Below, in pieces: positions 16,678 to 26,082 of a stretch of DNA of 64,000 nucleotides. Under the pieces are notes generated by a model, which saw nothing but the letters and a program-made list of their open reading frames with translations, made no database searches and was not told where the DNA came from. Numbering within the stretch: the stretch's first letter is position 1; the number at the start of each line of letters is the position of its first letter. Source of the DNA: Psychrobacter immobilis. Its GTDB lineage: Bacteria > Pseudomonadota > Gammaproteobacteria > Pseudomonadales > Moraxellaceae. The translations under genes and the position numbers were made by a program. Location of the stretch: contig CAJHAA010000010.1 of NCBI GenBank assembly GCA_904846265.1, forward strand, positions 1 to 64,000, in the 5' to 3' direction.

Positions 16678-18039
16678 ATGATAAAAAAACTGCTCATCGC
16701 CAATAGAGGTGAGATTGCCCTACGTATCGTTCGAGCCTGCAAAGCCCTTGGCATAGAGACCGTCGGTGTCTACTCCACAGCTGATGCAAACTTGATGCAC
16801 CTGCGCTTTGTTGATGAGGCAATCTGTATTGGCAAACCCAATGCCAATCAAAGCTATCTTGATATCAATACTATTTTAACCGCAGCTGAAATCACTGGTG
16901 CCGACGCTATCCATCCGGGTTATGGTTTTTTGGCTGAAAATGCTGAATTCGCTGAACGCGTCGAAGAAGCAGGTCTCACTTTCGTCGGTCCTAATGCTGA
17001 CCACATCCGATTAATGGGTAACAAAGTATCTGCTATTAATGCAATGAAAAAAGCTGGCGTACCGACCGTCCCTGGTTCAGTGGGCGCGGTAACGTTGCAT
17101 AATGCTGAAGAGCAAGCACGCCATATCGGCTTTCCGTTATTGATTAAAGCCGCTTCTGGCGGCGGCGGTCGCGGTATGCGCGTGGTTGAGCGCTTTGAAG
17201 AAGTCATTGGTCAAGTACAGGCTGCTAAGCAAGAAGCTGAGCTGTGGTTTGGTGATGATACCGTGTATATGGAACGCTACCTACAAAATCCGCGCCACGT
17301 AGAGATACAAGTGCTTGGCGATGGTAATGGTAATGCCATTCACTTATATGATCGAGATTGTTCATTGCAACGTCGCCACCAAAAGGTATTGGAAGAAGCC
17401 CCTGCGCCTGATATCCCTGACGATGTACGTCAGCCTATCTTAGACGCTTGCGTCAAAGCATGTGAATTAGTGAAATATCGCGGTGCGGGTACTTTTGAGT
17501 TTTTATTTGAAAATAATGAATACTTTTTTATTGAGATGAATACTCGTGTGCAAGTTGAGCATCCGGTAACTGAGATGATTACTGGCATCGACGTGGTCGT
17601 CGAACAGCTAAAAATCGCAGCAGGCTACGGTTTGTCTTATCGTCAAAGCGAGATTGAGATTCAAGGCCATGCCATTGAATGTCGTATCAATGCTGAAGAC
17701 CCAGCGACCTTTATGCCTTGTCCTGGCACAGTCACTCAGTTATTTGCCCCCAGTGGTGCTGGTGTACGCTTTGACTCGCATCTCTACCCGGGCTATGAGA
17801 TTCCAAGCTATTATGACTCATTGATTGGCAAGCTTATCTGCCATGGTCAAACACGCCAGCAAGCCGTCTCTAAGACGCTGCATGCACTCGATGAATTGGT
17901 GATTGAGGGTATTAAAACCAATATCCCGCTGCATCGCGATGTCATTTTGGCAGATGACAATTTTATTCACGAAGCACAAAATATTCATTACCTTGAAAGA
18001 GAGCTTCTAACTGGCAATAAAAAGAACGCGGATGTATAA
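16678..18039 (+). CDS. accC: Biotin carboxylase subunit of acetyl-CoA carboxylase
   Basis: 453 residues, normal length. It catalyses ATP-dependent carboxylation of the biotin on Acc[21 protein letters not shown] is the N-terminal biotin-carboxylase domain. [13 protein letters not shown] at 158-170 is the ATP-grasp glycine loop, and [17 protein letters not shown] near 295 the catalytic segment. AAGG 8 nt before ATG supports the start. Transcribed with accB; the 154-bp gap is larger than usual but no terminator is seen in it. A strong bidirectional terminator follows. Confidence 0.96.
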   Translation: MIKKLLIANRGEIALRIVRACKALGIETVGVYSTADANLMHLRFVDEAICIGKPNANQSYLDINTILTAAEITGADAIHPGYGFLAENAEFAERVEEAGLTFVGPNADHIRLMGNKVSAINAMKKAGVPTVPGSVGAVTLHNAEEQARHIGFPLLIKAASGGGGRGMRVVERFEEVIGQVQAAKQEAELWFGDDTVYMERYLQNPRHVEIQVLGDGNGNAIHLYDRDCSLQRRHQKVLEEAPAPDIPDDVRQPILDACVKACELVKYRGAGTFEFLFENNEYFFIEMNTRVQVEHPVTEMITGIDVVVEQLKIAAGYGLSYRQSEIEIQGHAIECRINAEDPATFMPCPGTVTQLFAPSGAGVRFDSHLYPGYEIPSYYDSLIGKLICHGQTRQQAVSKTLHALDELVIEGIKTNIPLHRDVILADDNFIHEAQNIHYLERELLTGNKKNADV

Positions 18040-18063
18040 CCTGCTTTGATTTATTGTTAAACA

Positions 18064-18101
18064 CAAAAAAACCGCTACCTATTTAGATAGCGGTTTTTTT
18101 A
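18064..18101. terminator. Bidirectional terminator between accC and the small exported protein gene
   Basis: AAAAAACCGCTA and TAGCGGTTTTTTT pair around a ten-base loop, with A- and T-tracts on either side, so it can end both convergent transcripts. Confidence 0.88.
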
Positions 18102-18151
18102 TGTTTCTATTTTAGGAAAAATGGTTTTAAGTTTTATAAATAAAGAAAATG

Positions 18152-18772
18152 CTACGGTAACACTCTATTAAAATTCATAAAGCATTCATTACCATCAGGA
18201 TCCGCACACCATTGCATTTGGTTGCCATCGTGGTTTAAAAACGCAATCAACGCTTCGTCAGTTTGGTCGATTTGGTTACCTGAACAATCTACCTCATTGT
18301 TGTCATAGACTGTTTTTAGCGCAATAATGGGCAGCCCTTCTTCGCGGTGCGTGATTAGGTAACGACCATATGTCCACTCTTTGCCACTCACTGCCCACAT
18401 CTCATTATCAGCCGCAAAATTATACAGCTCGCGGCACTGGTTTGCTTTTTTAGCAGAGACCTTTAACTGGTTGTTGGTATTTGGCTTAATATTAAGGACG
18501 CGCTTTTCACTTTGCACAAGGACACCGCCTTCTGTGCCAGCAGTCACTTCTGGCTCATCACTTTTTGTCTGGTTCAGCTCTTTAGCTACAGCTTGTCTGG
18601 CTTTGGCTTCTTTGGTCATCGTGATACTACTGTCTAAGTCGATTTCCCATTGTCCCGCGATAGCTGGGCTGATATGAGTGGTAATAGTCGGTTTAGTGAC
18701 CACTTCGCCATTTACTGGCAATGACGCCAAAATAGCAGCCAATGAAAATGAAGCAAGTGAGATAGGTTCCAT
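18152..18772 (-). CDS. Exported protein of unknown function
   Basis: 207 residues from ATG 18772, which has AAGG six nt upstream; longer in-frame starts to 18853 have none. MEPISLASFSLAAILASLPVNG is a plausible signal sequence. The mature protein has QWEIDLDSSI near residue 40 and five cysteines (CRELYNF, VDCSGN, WCADPDGNECF) that may form disulfides in the periplasm. I do not recognise the family. Single gene convergent with accC. Confidence 0.7.
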   Translation of the reverse strand: MEPISLASFSLAAILASLPVNGEVVTKPTITTHISPAIAGQWEIDLDSSITMTKEAKARQAVAKELNQTKSDEPEVTAGTEGGVLVQSEKRVLNIKPNTNNQLKVSAKKANQCRELYNFAADNEMWAVSGKEWTYGRYLITHREEGLPIIALKTVYDNNEVDCSGNQIDQTDEALIAFLNHDGNQMQWCADPDGNECFMNFNRVLP

Positions 18773-18943
18773 AATTAACCTTTTGTTTATAATATAATAG
18801 TATGAGTTATGTACATTAGCGTAAGTCTTAGACATCAAAAACACAAGTAACATTATGCTATTAGTCGCGATGCTTTAGCCAACTGCAAGATAGGCGATAG
18901 TTATAAATGTCTACTTCCTGCATATAGAATGTCGTTTTTCATG

Positions 18944-18997
18944 CAAAAAATAACGCCATCGCTTTACTTGCCAAAGACAAGAAGCGACAGCGTTATA
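18944..18997 (-). terminator. Rho-independent terminator of leuA
   Basis: On the minus strand TATAACGC-TG-TCGCTT pairs with AAGCGA-TG-GCGTTAT across a loop of about 20 nt, followed by TTTTTTG. Confidence 0.75.
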
Positions 18998-19028
18998 GCG
19001 ACAAGTTATTAAGACGATCATAAAAACA

Positions 19029-20813
19029 TTAAGCAGTGGCAGTACTAACTGCTTGAGCAAACGCTGATAATGCGCCTTTAAGCATCGCTGATACAGTACT
19101 GCTACAAGTGCCAATGCCAGAATAAACCTCACCATCTACATTTAGTTGGATATAAGCCGCCGCATTCGCATTGGTTTTGTTGTCATTATTGGTATCATCA
19201 TCGATGCCATCACCGCTATTGTGCTGCGGATTAATCGCATGCTCAGCGTAATTAATAACATGGATAGATTTACCAGTATGCTGGGCAAGGCCGTCTATAA
19301 ACGATGATAATGGACCATTACCAGTGCCATCAATATTAATGATGTCCCCATTCATTTGTACTTGACCATTAAAGTAGACTTCACCGCCTTTATTATTGAC
19401 CGTATAATCTAATAGCTCAAAACTGCCTTGCTGTAGATACGTGTCTTCAAAGGTCTGTAAAATTTCATCATTCTGCAATTCACGAGCAGCTGATTCAGCT
19501 TGCTTCTGTACCACGCCGCTGAAGTCAATTTGCATCCAGCGCGGCAAATTAAAGCCATAGTTGCGCTGCAAGATATAAGCCACACCGCCTTTACCAGACT
19601 GGCTATTGATACGTACCACATCCTGATAACTACGACCAATATGCGCCGGATCAATTGGCAAGTAAGCCACATCCCAAACGTTATCCGTCTCGTTTTGATG
19701 CTTTTCGTTATAGTCGAGAGATTTTTTGATGGCATCTTGATGTGAGCCACTAAAGGCCGTAAAGACCAATTCGCCGACGTATGGATGACGCGGATGTAAG
19801 GGCAAATTGTTACATTCGCTGACCACTTGTACAATTTCGCTCATGTTACTAAAATCAAGCTCTGGATCGATACCTTGACTAAACAAGTTCATCGCCATGA
19901 CCATGATATCCATATTACCCGTGCGCTCACCGTTACCCAATAGCGTACCTTCGATACGATCGGCACCCGCTAACACCCCAAGCTCTGCTGCTGCAACCGC
20001 ACAGCCACGGTCATTATGTGTATGCAAGCTGATAATGACATGCTCACGCTGGGCAAGATGACGGCAGAAATACTCGACTTGGTCGGCAAAAACATTGGGC
20101 ATAGACGCTTCAACCGTCGCTGGCAAGTTTAAAATTACTTCCTGCCCTTGTTGTGGTTGCCATACTTCACAGACCGCATCACAGACTTCTACGGCATATT
20201 CAGTTTCTGTTTGACTAAAGCTTTCTGGTGAATACTGGAACACCCACTCTGTTTCTGGGTATTTAGCCGCATATTCAACCAATAATTTAGCACCAGTAAC
20301 AGCAATTTCTTTAATCTCAGCTTTGTCTTTACCGTAGACCTTTTCACGTTGGATACGGCACGTTGAATTATAAACATGGACAATCGCACGCTTCGCGCCT
20401 TTCAATGACTCAAACGTACGGGCGATCAAATGCTCACGAGCCTGTACCAATACCTGCAAAGTCACATCGTCTGGGACGTGATTTTCTTCGATAAGTTTAC
20501 GAGCAAAATCAAACTCAACCTGCGCCGCTGATGGAAAGCCAATTTCAATCTCTTTAAAACCAACCTCAACCAACGTTTTAAAAAAACGCATTTTTTGTTC
20601 GATCGTCATCGGGTCAATCAGTGCTTGATTGCCATCACGCAGATCCACACTTGCCCAAATTGGTGACTTTTCAATCGTTTTGCTTGGCCAAGTACGATCT
20701 GACAGCGATGGCGCAAAAGCAAATGGACGATACTTTTTATAATCAAAAGCGGCATTTTTGGGTGTAATCTTTGCAGTCGTTGAGGCTACAGTGCGTTTGG
20801 CTTGGTCAGACAT
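19029..20813 (-). CDS. leuA: 2-isopropylmalate synthase, long form
   Basis: 594 residues from ATG 20813, chosen because AAGGA is six nt upstream; a TTG two codons earlier is less likely. It condenses acetyl-CoA with 2-ketoisovalerate, the committing step of leucine synthesis. SVDLRDGNQALIDPM (metal-binding Asp) near residue 56 and ISLHTHNDRGCAVA (HxH) near 260 mark the TIM-barrel. The C-terminal leucine-sensing domain begins near residue 455 (YTVNNKGGEVYFNGQV). This is the type-2 LeuA of about 560-600 residues, as in actinobacteria and some proteobacteria. An Asn/Asp-rich insert (DDDTNNDNKTNAN) lies near residue 545. Divergent from an Lrp-type regulator. Confidence 0.95.
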   Translation of the reverse strand: MSDQAKRTVASTTAKITPKNAAFDYKKYRPFAFAPSLSDRTWPSKTIEKSPIWASVDLRDGNQALIDPMTIEQKMRFFKTLVEVGFKEIEIGFPSAAQVEFDFARKLIEENHVPDDVTLQVLVQAREHLIARTFESLKGAKRAIVHVYNSTCRIQREKVYGKDKAEIKEIAVTGAKLLVEYAAKYPETEWVFQYSPESFSQTETEYAVEVCDAVCEVWQPQQGQEVILNLPATVEASMPNVFADQVEYFCRHLAQREHVIISLHTHNDRGCAVAAAELGVLAGADRIEGTLLGNGERTGNMDIMVMAMNLFSQGIDPELDFSNMSEIVQVVSECNNLPLHPRHPYVGELVFTAFSGSHQDAIKKSLDYNEKHQNETDNVWDVAYLPIDPAHIGRSYQDVVRINSQSGKGGVAYILQRNYGFNLPRWMQIDFSGVVQKQAESAARELQNDEILQTFEDTYLQQGSFELLDYTVNNKGGEVYFNGQVQMNGDIINIDGTGNGPLSSFIDGLAQHTGKSIHVINYAEHAINPQHNSGDGIDDDTNNDNKTNANAAAYIQLNVDGEVYSGIGTCSSTVSAMLKGALSAFAQAVSTATA

Positions 20814-21031
20814 AATCAATCCTTAGATGATATGGGAATTTATGTTTTTAGCTGGACGGCTGGTGATTAGATCAATGTTTATCATACGAGATAACCAATG
20901 TTTATACCATAATAATATCAGAGTTTATGCAATAGAAATCAGCTTTCTTTGATAATATATGGCGCTATTTTAGTGAAAAAATACAATTTACTCAGTATAA
21001 TTAGCTGAATTCACTAACAAAGCAACAGATT
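20814..21031. promoter_or_regulatory. Divergent leuA / lrp-type promoter region
   Basis: 218 bp. A perfect TATAAT at 20996-21001 faces the regulator gene, about 30 bp before its ATG, without a clear -35. Toward leuA, TATAAA-like and TATTAT-like boxes are present but no spacing is convincing. No leader peptide rich in leucine codons is seen, so attenuation is unlikely; control by the adjacent regulator is plausible. Confidence 0.4.
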
Positions 21032-21520
21032 ATGCCAAACAGTCATCTTGATAGTCCACATTTAACCGATATTGATGAGATCGATCGACAGCTCTTGCGC
21101 GTATTGCAAACTCAGGCACGCATGAGTATCACCGAGCTTGCCGAACGCGTCAACCTGTCAGCCACGCCTTGTGCACGCCGTATTAAACGCTTAGAAGATG
21201 CTGGTATTATCACGGGTTATCACACCAAAACGGATGCGCAAAAACTTGGCTACCCGCTCGCCGTCTTTATCGCGATTAGCATGGATCGCCATACGGCTGA
21301 GCGCTTTGAGCAATTTGAGCGTAAGATTCAGAGCTTTGATGAAGTCATTAGCTGTAGCATTGTCACGGGTCGTACAGAAGACTACCTTATCAAGGTAAGA
21401 GTACGCGATATGGCACATTATGAGGAGTTTTTATTACATAGGCTCAATCGTATCGAAGGTGTCGCTCAAGTGCATACCAGTTTTGAGCTGCGAGAAATAT
21501 TTAATCGTAGTGTGGTTTAA
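21032..21520 (+). CDS. Lrp/AsnC-family transcriptional regulator
   Basis: 162 residues, the family's usual length. The N-terminal winged helix is DEIDRQLLRVLQTQARMSITELAERVNLS with a recognition helix TPCARRIKRLEDAGII; the C-terminal RAM/AsnC ligand domain carries SCSIVTGRTEDYLIKV. Such proteins sense amino acids, often leucine, and act as octamers. Divergent orientation with leuA suggests control of leucine synthesis. It could be the global Lrp or a dedicated local regulator; the sequence alone does not decide. Its stop overlaps the stop of the convergent MFS gene by 4 nt. Confidence 0.92.
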   Translation: MPNSHLDSPHLTDIDEIDRQLLRVLQTQARMSITELAERVNLSATPCARRIKRLEDAGIITGYHTKTDAQKLGYPLAVFIAISMDRHTAERFEQFERKIQSFDEVISCSIVTGRTEDYLIKVRVRDMAHYEEFLLHRLNRIEGVAQVHTSFELREIFNRSVV

Positions 21521-22773
21521 ATGGTAGTCGGTGGCTGTCGACGAAACAATAGCAACAGCACCAATCCAACCATCAATCCAGCGGCGGCAACGAGTAACCC
21601 TGCATTGAAATTGTCGTCCTGCCCTGCCAATGCTACCGTCACCAATGGCCCCAAGAACTGACCCAATGCATAAGCCAAAGTTGCCAATCCTATCAGCAAA
21701 TTTGAGTAAGCAGGATTGATATTTTTAATCAAAGTGAGCGTCATCGATACCATACCCACAAAGGTCAAACCTAAAATAGCAGCATTGCCGTACAAACCAA
21801 TAGCGCCGTCGAACCATATGGGCAGGCACATCCCAAATGCTTGTAATATCGTTAAGCCTATTAACGTTTTGATTTCACCAATTCGCTTGGCAAGTGCGCC
21901 CCACAGTGGATTTGATAACATCGCAAACACACCAACGACTAGCCAAATGAGCAATCCAGCATACGTCTGCGTCGTGAGGCGCTGTGCTGCCATGACTGGC
22001 AAAAAAGTCGCAGAGGTAATATAACCAAAGCCTGCCAGTACATAGCTCGCTGACAGCAAAGCAATAGCCTTACGATGACCAGCAATGACCTCATACAAAG
22101 CGCGCTTAAAGCTCAAATAGGTTTGATGCACTGACACGTGCTGTGTAGGATCAGTCCGCAGCAAGTCGGAACCCTTTGTTTGTCTTGGTTTTACCGCATA
22201 GAGTAGCCATACCAGAGGTAAGCTTGTAAAGCCTGCTACCAACCAAATGACATCAAAATGATAGCCCAATATTAACAACCACCACGTCAGTATGGCAGAG
22301 GCACTGATGCCCACACCAATACCTGCGTAGTGTACTGCCGACAGTACAGAGCGGCGTTCAGGGCTTAAGCTTTGAATCACAAACGATGAGCTTAAAATCA
22401 TCGCTACACCGCTTGCAATACCTGCGATTAGACGAATGAGATACCATACAGTTAATGACATATCAGGTACGACAAGTAGCATCGTTGTGACGACACTTAT
22501 AATTGCCCACAGTGTCAGCGCTTGCCACGTCGAACGCTGAGGCACAAACATGGCGATGAGGGCACCGATAAAATAACCGATGTAATTGATAGAGGCAAGC
22601 CAGCCTGCAATCGTCGTCGAAATCGACAGTTGCACCATAATATCGGGCAAGGTGGCAGTAAAGAGGAAGCGTCCATAACCCATGACGACTGCCATGCAGT
22701 ACATACCGATACAGGCAATGGCAGCTTCATTAGTAATATGAGGAAAAGCACGGCTTTTGAGAGCAGTCATCAT
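21517..22773 (-). CDS. MFS transporter, YbfB/YjiJ type
   Basis: About 418 residues from ATG 22773, with twelve predicted membrane helices. IACIGMYCMAVVMGYGRFLFTATLPDIM and the GWLASINYIGYFIGAL helix are typical of the MFS_4 (YbfB/YjiJ) group. Substrate unknown. Starts at 22770, 22773 or TTG 22806 are possible; none has a strong ribosome-binding site. It converges on the Lrp-type regulator with overlapping stops. Not obviously linked to its neighbours. Confidence 0.85.
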   Translation of the reverse strand: MMTALKSRAFPHITNEAAIACIGMYCMAVVMGYGRFLFTATLPDIMVQLSISTTIAGWLASINYIGYFIGALIAMFVPQRSTWQALTLWAIISVVTTMLLVVPDMSLTVWYLIRLIAGIASGVAMILSSSFVIQSLSPERRSVLSAVHYAGIGVGISASAILTWWLLILGYHFDVIWLVAGFTSLPLVWLLYAVKPRQTKGSDLLRTDPTQHVSVHQTYLSFKRALYEVIAGHRKAIALLSASYVLAGFGYITSATFLPVMAAQRLTTQTYAGLLIWLVVGVFAMLSNPLWGALAKRIGEIKTLIGLTILQAFGMCLPIWFDGAIGLYGNAAILGLTFVGMVSMTLTLIKNINPAYSNLLIGLATLAYALGQFLGPLVTVALAGQDDNFNAGLLVAAAGLMVGLVLLLLFRRQPPTTI

Positions 22774-22867
22774 GACAGAGCCATTTTTGCGGCCATTAGC
22801 ACACAATCCTTTGTGTTAGAGCATTCAAGAGCAGCGGCAGATTAATAATCAAACATACAAGCGAAAA

Positions 22868-24220
22868 CTACGATACGTTTACTGTTGGCGTCATGGTCAC
22901 ATCTGTCTCTGTGTGTCCTAGCATTTGTACGCGTTGATCACTAAACATATCCATATCAGGTGCCAGCGTACGCATAAAGCGATCAAAATACAGCATCTGT
23001 TTGGTCAATAAAGCAAAGTCACGTGGGAAATGAATACCATGGCGCTTGCCCACTTCGACAATCTCAAGCATCATTTTATTTAACTCATCGGCTTGTTCTT
23101 TACTATTAAAAGGCACACCACTGGTAAAGGATTTGTCCTCCGCCATAATAGTCTTCATCATACGCTGCAAATCATTACCCAACGCCACTACATCGATTTT
23201 ATTGCCACCATGGGTCATTTCCATATCAATCATATGGCGCGCCATCGCTTGATAGTCACTGTCCTGCATGGCTTGCATCATACCCATGCACGCACGCCAA
23301 CTCTCAGCTTTTAGCTTACCGACAATACCAAAATCCAAAAAGCCAATACGACCATCGGTTAATAGCATCAAATTGCCCGCATGCAGGTCAGCATGGAAAC
23401 TGTTGCACAGCATGAGACTGGCAAACCACGTATTCAAGGTATCCGCCATGACTTGCGCAGGATCAGCACAATACTGACGCATGAGCGACTCATCGACCAT
23501 AGATACGCCGTACAAGCGGCTCATGGTTAATACACGCTTGGTCGTCAGCTCTTCATATACTTTGGGTGCTACCACGCGCGTATTGCCTGATACGGCTAAG
23601 AACTGCTGAAAATCGCGGATGTTTTGTGCCTCAGCGATAAAGTCAGTCTCGGCAAGCATACGCAGGCGAATCTCATCGATAATCGGCGCAATACTGGCAA
23701 ACTTCATCGACGGCATCAGAATCTCAAGTAACTTAGTCACCCCATGCAATACGCCCAAATCGGTTTGCATAATGGTCTCGACGTCAGGCTTTTGTACCTT
23801 TAATACGACTTCATCGCCATTATGCAACCGTGCCGCATGAACTTGAGCAATAGAGGCTGACGCTAATGGCTTTGAGTCGATATGGGCGAACTTATCATCA
23901 ATCGTCATGCCATCAACGGCCAACTCTTCTTTCAATACCTGCTCGATATAAGCATAAGATAATGGCGTGGTCTGATCTAAACAGCTCTGAAAAGCTTTTA
24001 CATATTCGCGTGGAAACAGTGACGGCGTACTGGCGATAAACTGACCAATCTTGATATAAGTCGTGCCCAATTGCTCAAACGTTTCTTTTAATAATGTAGC
24101 ATCAGGCTTTTCACCTTTTGCCACTCTCAGCGCAGATAAACCTGCCACGCTGGCTGTTTGGCGAACACGGTTCATGACATTGAAGGTATGCTTTAATAAA
24201 TGCGGACGATGAATTTTCAT
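22868..24220 (-). CDS. ABC1/UbiB-family atypical kinase
   Basis: 450 residues from ATG 24220. TTYIKIGQFIASTPSLFPREYV near residue 50 contains the family-defining KxGQ motif. Also visible are ASIAQVHAARLHNGDEVVLKVQKP (ATP-binding Ala-rich loop and Lys), FHADLHAGNLMLLTDG (catalytic loop) and GFLDFGIVG (metal-binding Asp). Family members support ubiquinone synthesis (UbiB) or are less defined. This protein lacks the two C-terminal transmembrane helices of UbiB and is about 95 residues shorter, so it is likely a UbiB paralogue rather than UbiB. Confidence 0.85.
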   Translation of the reverse strand: MKIHRPHLLKHTFNVMNRVRQTASVAGLSALRVAKGEKPDATLLKETFEQLGTTYIKIGQFIASTPSLFPREYVKAFQSCLDQTTPLSYAYIEQVLKEELAVDGMTIDDKFAHIDSKPLASASIAQVHAARLHNGDEVVLKVQKPDVETIMQTDLGVLHGVTKLLEILMPSMKFASIAPIIDEIRLRMLAETDFIAEAQNIRDFQQFLAVSGNTRVVAPKVYEELTTKRVLTMSRLYGVSMVDESLMRQYCADPAQVMADTLNTWFASLMLCNSFHADLHAGNLMLLTDGRIGFLDFGIVGKLKAESWRACMGMMQAMQDSDYQAMARHMIDMEMTHGGNKIDVVALGNDLQRMMKTIMAEDKSFTSGVPFNSKEQADELNKMMLEIVEVGKRHGIHFPRDFALLTKQMLYFDRFMRTLAPDMDMFSDQRVQMLGHTETDVTMTPTVNVS

Positions 24221-24313
24221 AAAAAACAACTATGGTCATAAGAAAGGGTTTTGAGAATAGGCGATTATAAATAATGACAAGTCACACCGCCACTAATGAA
24301 CAATGACTAATGT

Positions 24314-25108
24314 CTAATGACTGCTACAGACAGGACACGCGGCATCTTGGCGATAGCCCATTAGCCGCTGCTGCATCTGACTACCATCCCATATTAATAG
24401 CTTATTTGTCAGTGGATTTTTGGTTAATCCCAAATACTGCAGGGCAGCATTCGCTTGCAAATTACCCATGATAGCAGTGGTACTCGCTAGCACACCTGAG
24501 TTGGCACACGTACGCTCATCAGCCGCTGCATCAAGCACTACCGAACCAAACACGCAGTGATAACAACCAGTGTTTAGTTGCGGCTCAAACAGCGCCAACT
24601 GACCTTGCATCGCAATCGCTGAGGCAGATAATAGCGGGATTTTATAGTGCACGCTAATACGATTGATGACATCACGCGTAGCAAAATTGTCGGTGCAGTC
24701 TAAAAGCAAATCAGGCTTGCCTGTCGCCATATCGAGCAATTTATAAGCATTGTCTTTGCTTAATCTTGCAACTGTACCGCGAGCGGTAATGAAAGGGTTA
24801 ATACGCTCTAACATGTGCGCCGCTGTTAGCGCCTTAGTTTTACCAATATCCTCAGGTAAAAACAGCGTTTGGCGCTGCAAGTTGCTGGCTTCAATGACGT
24901 CATCATCTATAAGATGAATGTGCCCAAGTCCTGCACGCACTAGCGTCTCAGAAGCAGGACAACCAAGCCCACCTGCCCCTATCATGACCACACGAGCTGA
25001 TTTTAAGCGTAATTGAGCGTCAATATCCCAACCATCTAATAATATTTGCCTTGCATAACGCAGCAACTCTTCATCCAACAACTGCCCTTCATCTAATGTG
25101 TGCGCCAT
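24314..25108 (-). CDS. MoeB/ThiF-type adenylyltransferase (E1-like)
   Basis: 264 residues from ATG 25108, the start that matches the family (LLDEELLRYARQILLDGWD). VVMIGAGGLGCPASETL near residue 42 is the ATP-binding loop, DDDVIEASNLQRQ the following segment, and LLLDCTDNFATRD the conserved acidic motif. CYHC and CPVC are the zinc ligands. It adenylates the C-terminal glycine of a small sulfur carrier (MoaD or ThiS). No rhodanese domain is attached. The MoeB versus ThiF choice cannot be made here. It follows prmC by about 35 nt. Confidence 0.88.
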   Translation of the reverse strand: MAHTLDEGQLLDEELLRYARQILLDGWDIDAQLRLKSARVVMIGAGGLGCPASETLVRAGLGHIHLIDDDVIEASNLQRQTLFLPEDIGKTKALTAAHMLERINPFITARGTVARLSKDNAYKLLDMATGKPDLLLDCTDNFATRDVINRISVHYKIPLLSASAIAMQGQLALFEPQLNTGCYHCVFGSVVLDAAADERTCANSGVLASTTAIMGNLQANAALQYLGLTKNPLTNKLLIWDGSQMQQRLMGYRQDAACPVCSSH

Positions 25109-25143
25109 ATTTATTACCAATAACCTATTATTAAAGAAGTCTA

Positions 25144-26055
25144 CTAACAAAAATCTGGTGACTTAATTTGACCCAGCGTAACACGATCATTACCACCATA
25201 GTCTTGTACTGTATGCACAGATTCAAAGTCACTGTCTACAAACAACTTGCGAACGGCATCACCTTGGTCAAAACCATGTTCGATAGCCAGTAGCCCACCG
25301 ACACGCAAGTATTTCGGTGCCTGTCCTACGATATGCTCTATATCGGCAAGCCCATGATTGGGGGCACTTAAGGCACTAATAGGTTCGGCTACAAGGCGTG
25401 CTAAATGCTCATCTTCCTTATCGATATAAGGAGGGTTGGACACAATCACATCAAATAATAGCTCGCCATGACTGGGCAGCTCGTCATACCAACTGCTTTG
25501 TATAAACTCAATATCAGCAACATCATTGATGGCTGCATTGTGCTGAGCAACCTTGAGCGCTTCTGGCGACATATCCACCGCAACGACTTGCCAACTTTCT
25601 GCCTCACTGTCTGAACGCTGCGTATTTAACTCGTGAGCGAGACTAATCGCAATACAGCCTGAACCTGTCCCTAAATCCAGTAACCGTTTTGGGCTGCTGA
25701 CACTGTTTGGCTGAGATTTTATCCAAGTTAATACTTGCTCAATCAGTATCTCAGTATCAGGTCGCGGAATTAAAGTGTGCTCATTAACAGTAAACGTCAG
25801 CGACCAAAATTCTTGCTGACCAGTCAAATACGCAAGTGGTATTCCTTGCTGCATCTTCGTTACACCTGCATTGAATTGCTCAAATTCACTATCAGTTAAT
25901 TGGTAATCTTCATCCGTTATTAAAAATATCGCAGGCTTATCGACGACATACAACAGCCAGTCCGTTAGCCAAAATGGCGGTAGCTTGCTATTTGCAGCCT
26001 CATTTGTCAATTGCTGAATGTGCTGCTTGATTTGACGAATACTTGATGCTGTCAT
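25144..26055 (-). CDS. prmC: Release factor glutamine N5-methyltransferase
   Basis: 303 residues. It methylates the Gln of the GGQ motif in RF1 and RF2, using SAM. Visible are YLTGQQEFWSLTFTV and LIPRPDTEILIE of the N-terminal domain, LLDLGTGSGCIAISLA (SAM loop) near 143 and VSNPPYIDKEDEH with the catalytic NPPY. AGGTGA precedes ATG. In many genomes it follows prfA; here it is 27 nt downstream of an AmpG-like gene and is followed by moeB/thiF. Likely one minus-strand transcript. Confidence 0.95.
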   Translation of the reverse strand: MTASSIRQIKQHIQQLTNEAANSKLPPFWLTDWLLYVVDKPAIFLITDEDYQLTDSEFEQFNAGVTKMQQGIPLAYLTGQQEFWSLTFTVNEHTLIPRPDTEILIEQVLTWIKSQPNSVSSPKRLLDLGTGSGCIAISLAHELNTQRSDSEAESWQVVAVDMSPEALKVAQHNAAINDVADIEFIQSSWYDELPSHGELLFDVIVSNPPYIDKEDEHLARLVAEPISALSAPNHGLADIEHIVGQAPKYLRVGGLLAIEHGFDQGDAVRKLFVDSDFESVHTVQDYGGNDRVTLGQIKSPDFC

Positions 26056-26082
26056 ATATAGTTCATCACCTATTAAAATTGA

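Noticed and set aside
21032..21520. Naming the regulator lrp
   Set aside because: The family contains many paralogues; the sequence and context do not prove it is the global Lrp.
24314..25108. Assignment as ThiF or as MoeB specifically
   Set aside because: Both share all visible motifs, and no moa or thi gene is adjacent, so no gene symbol is given.
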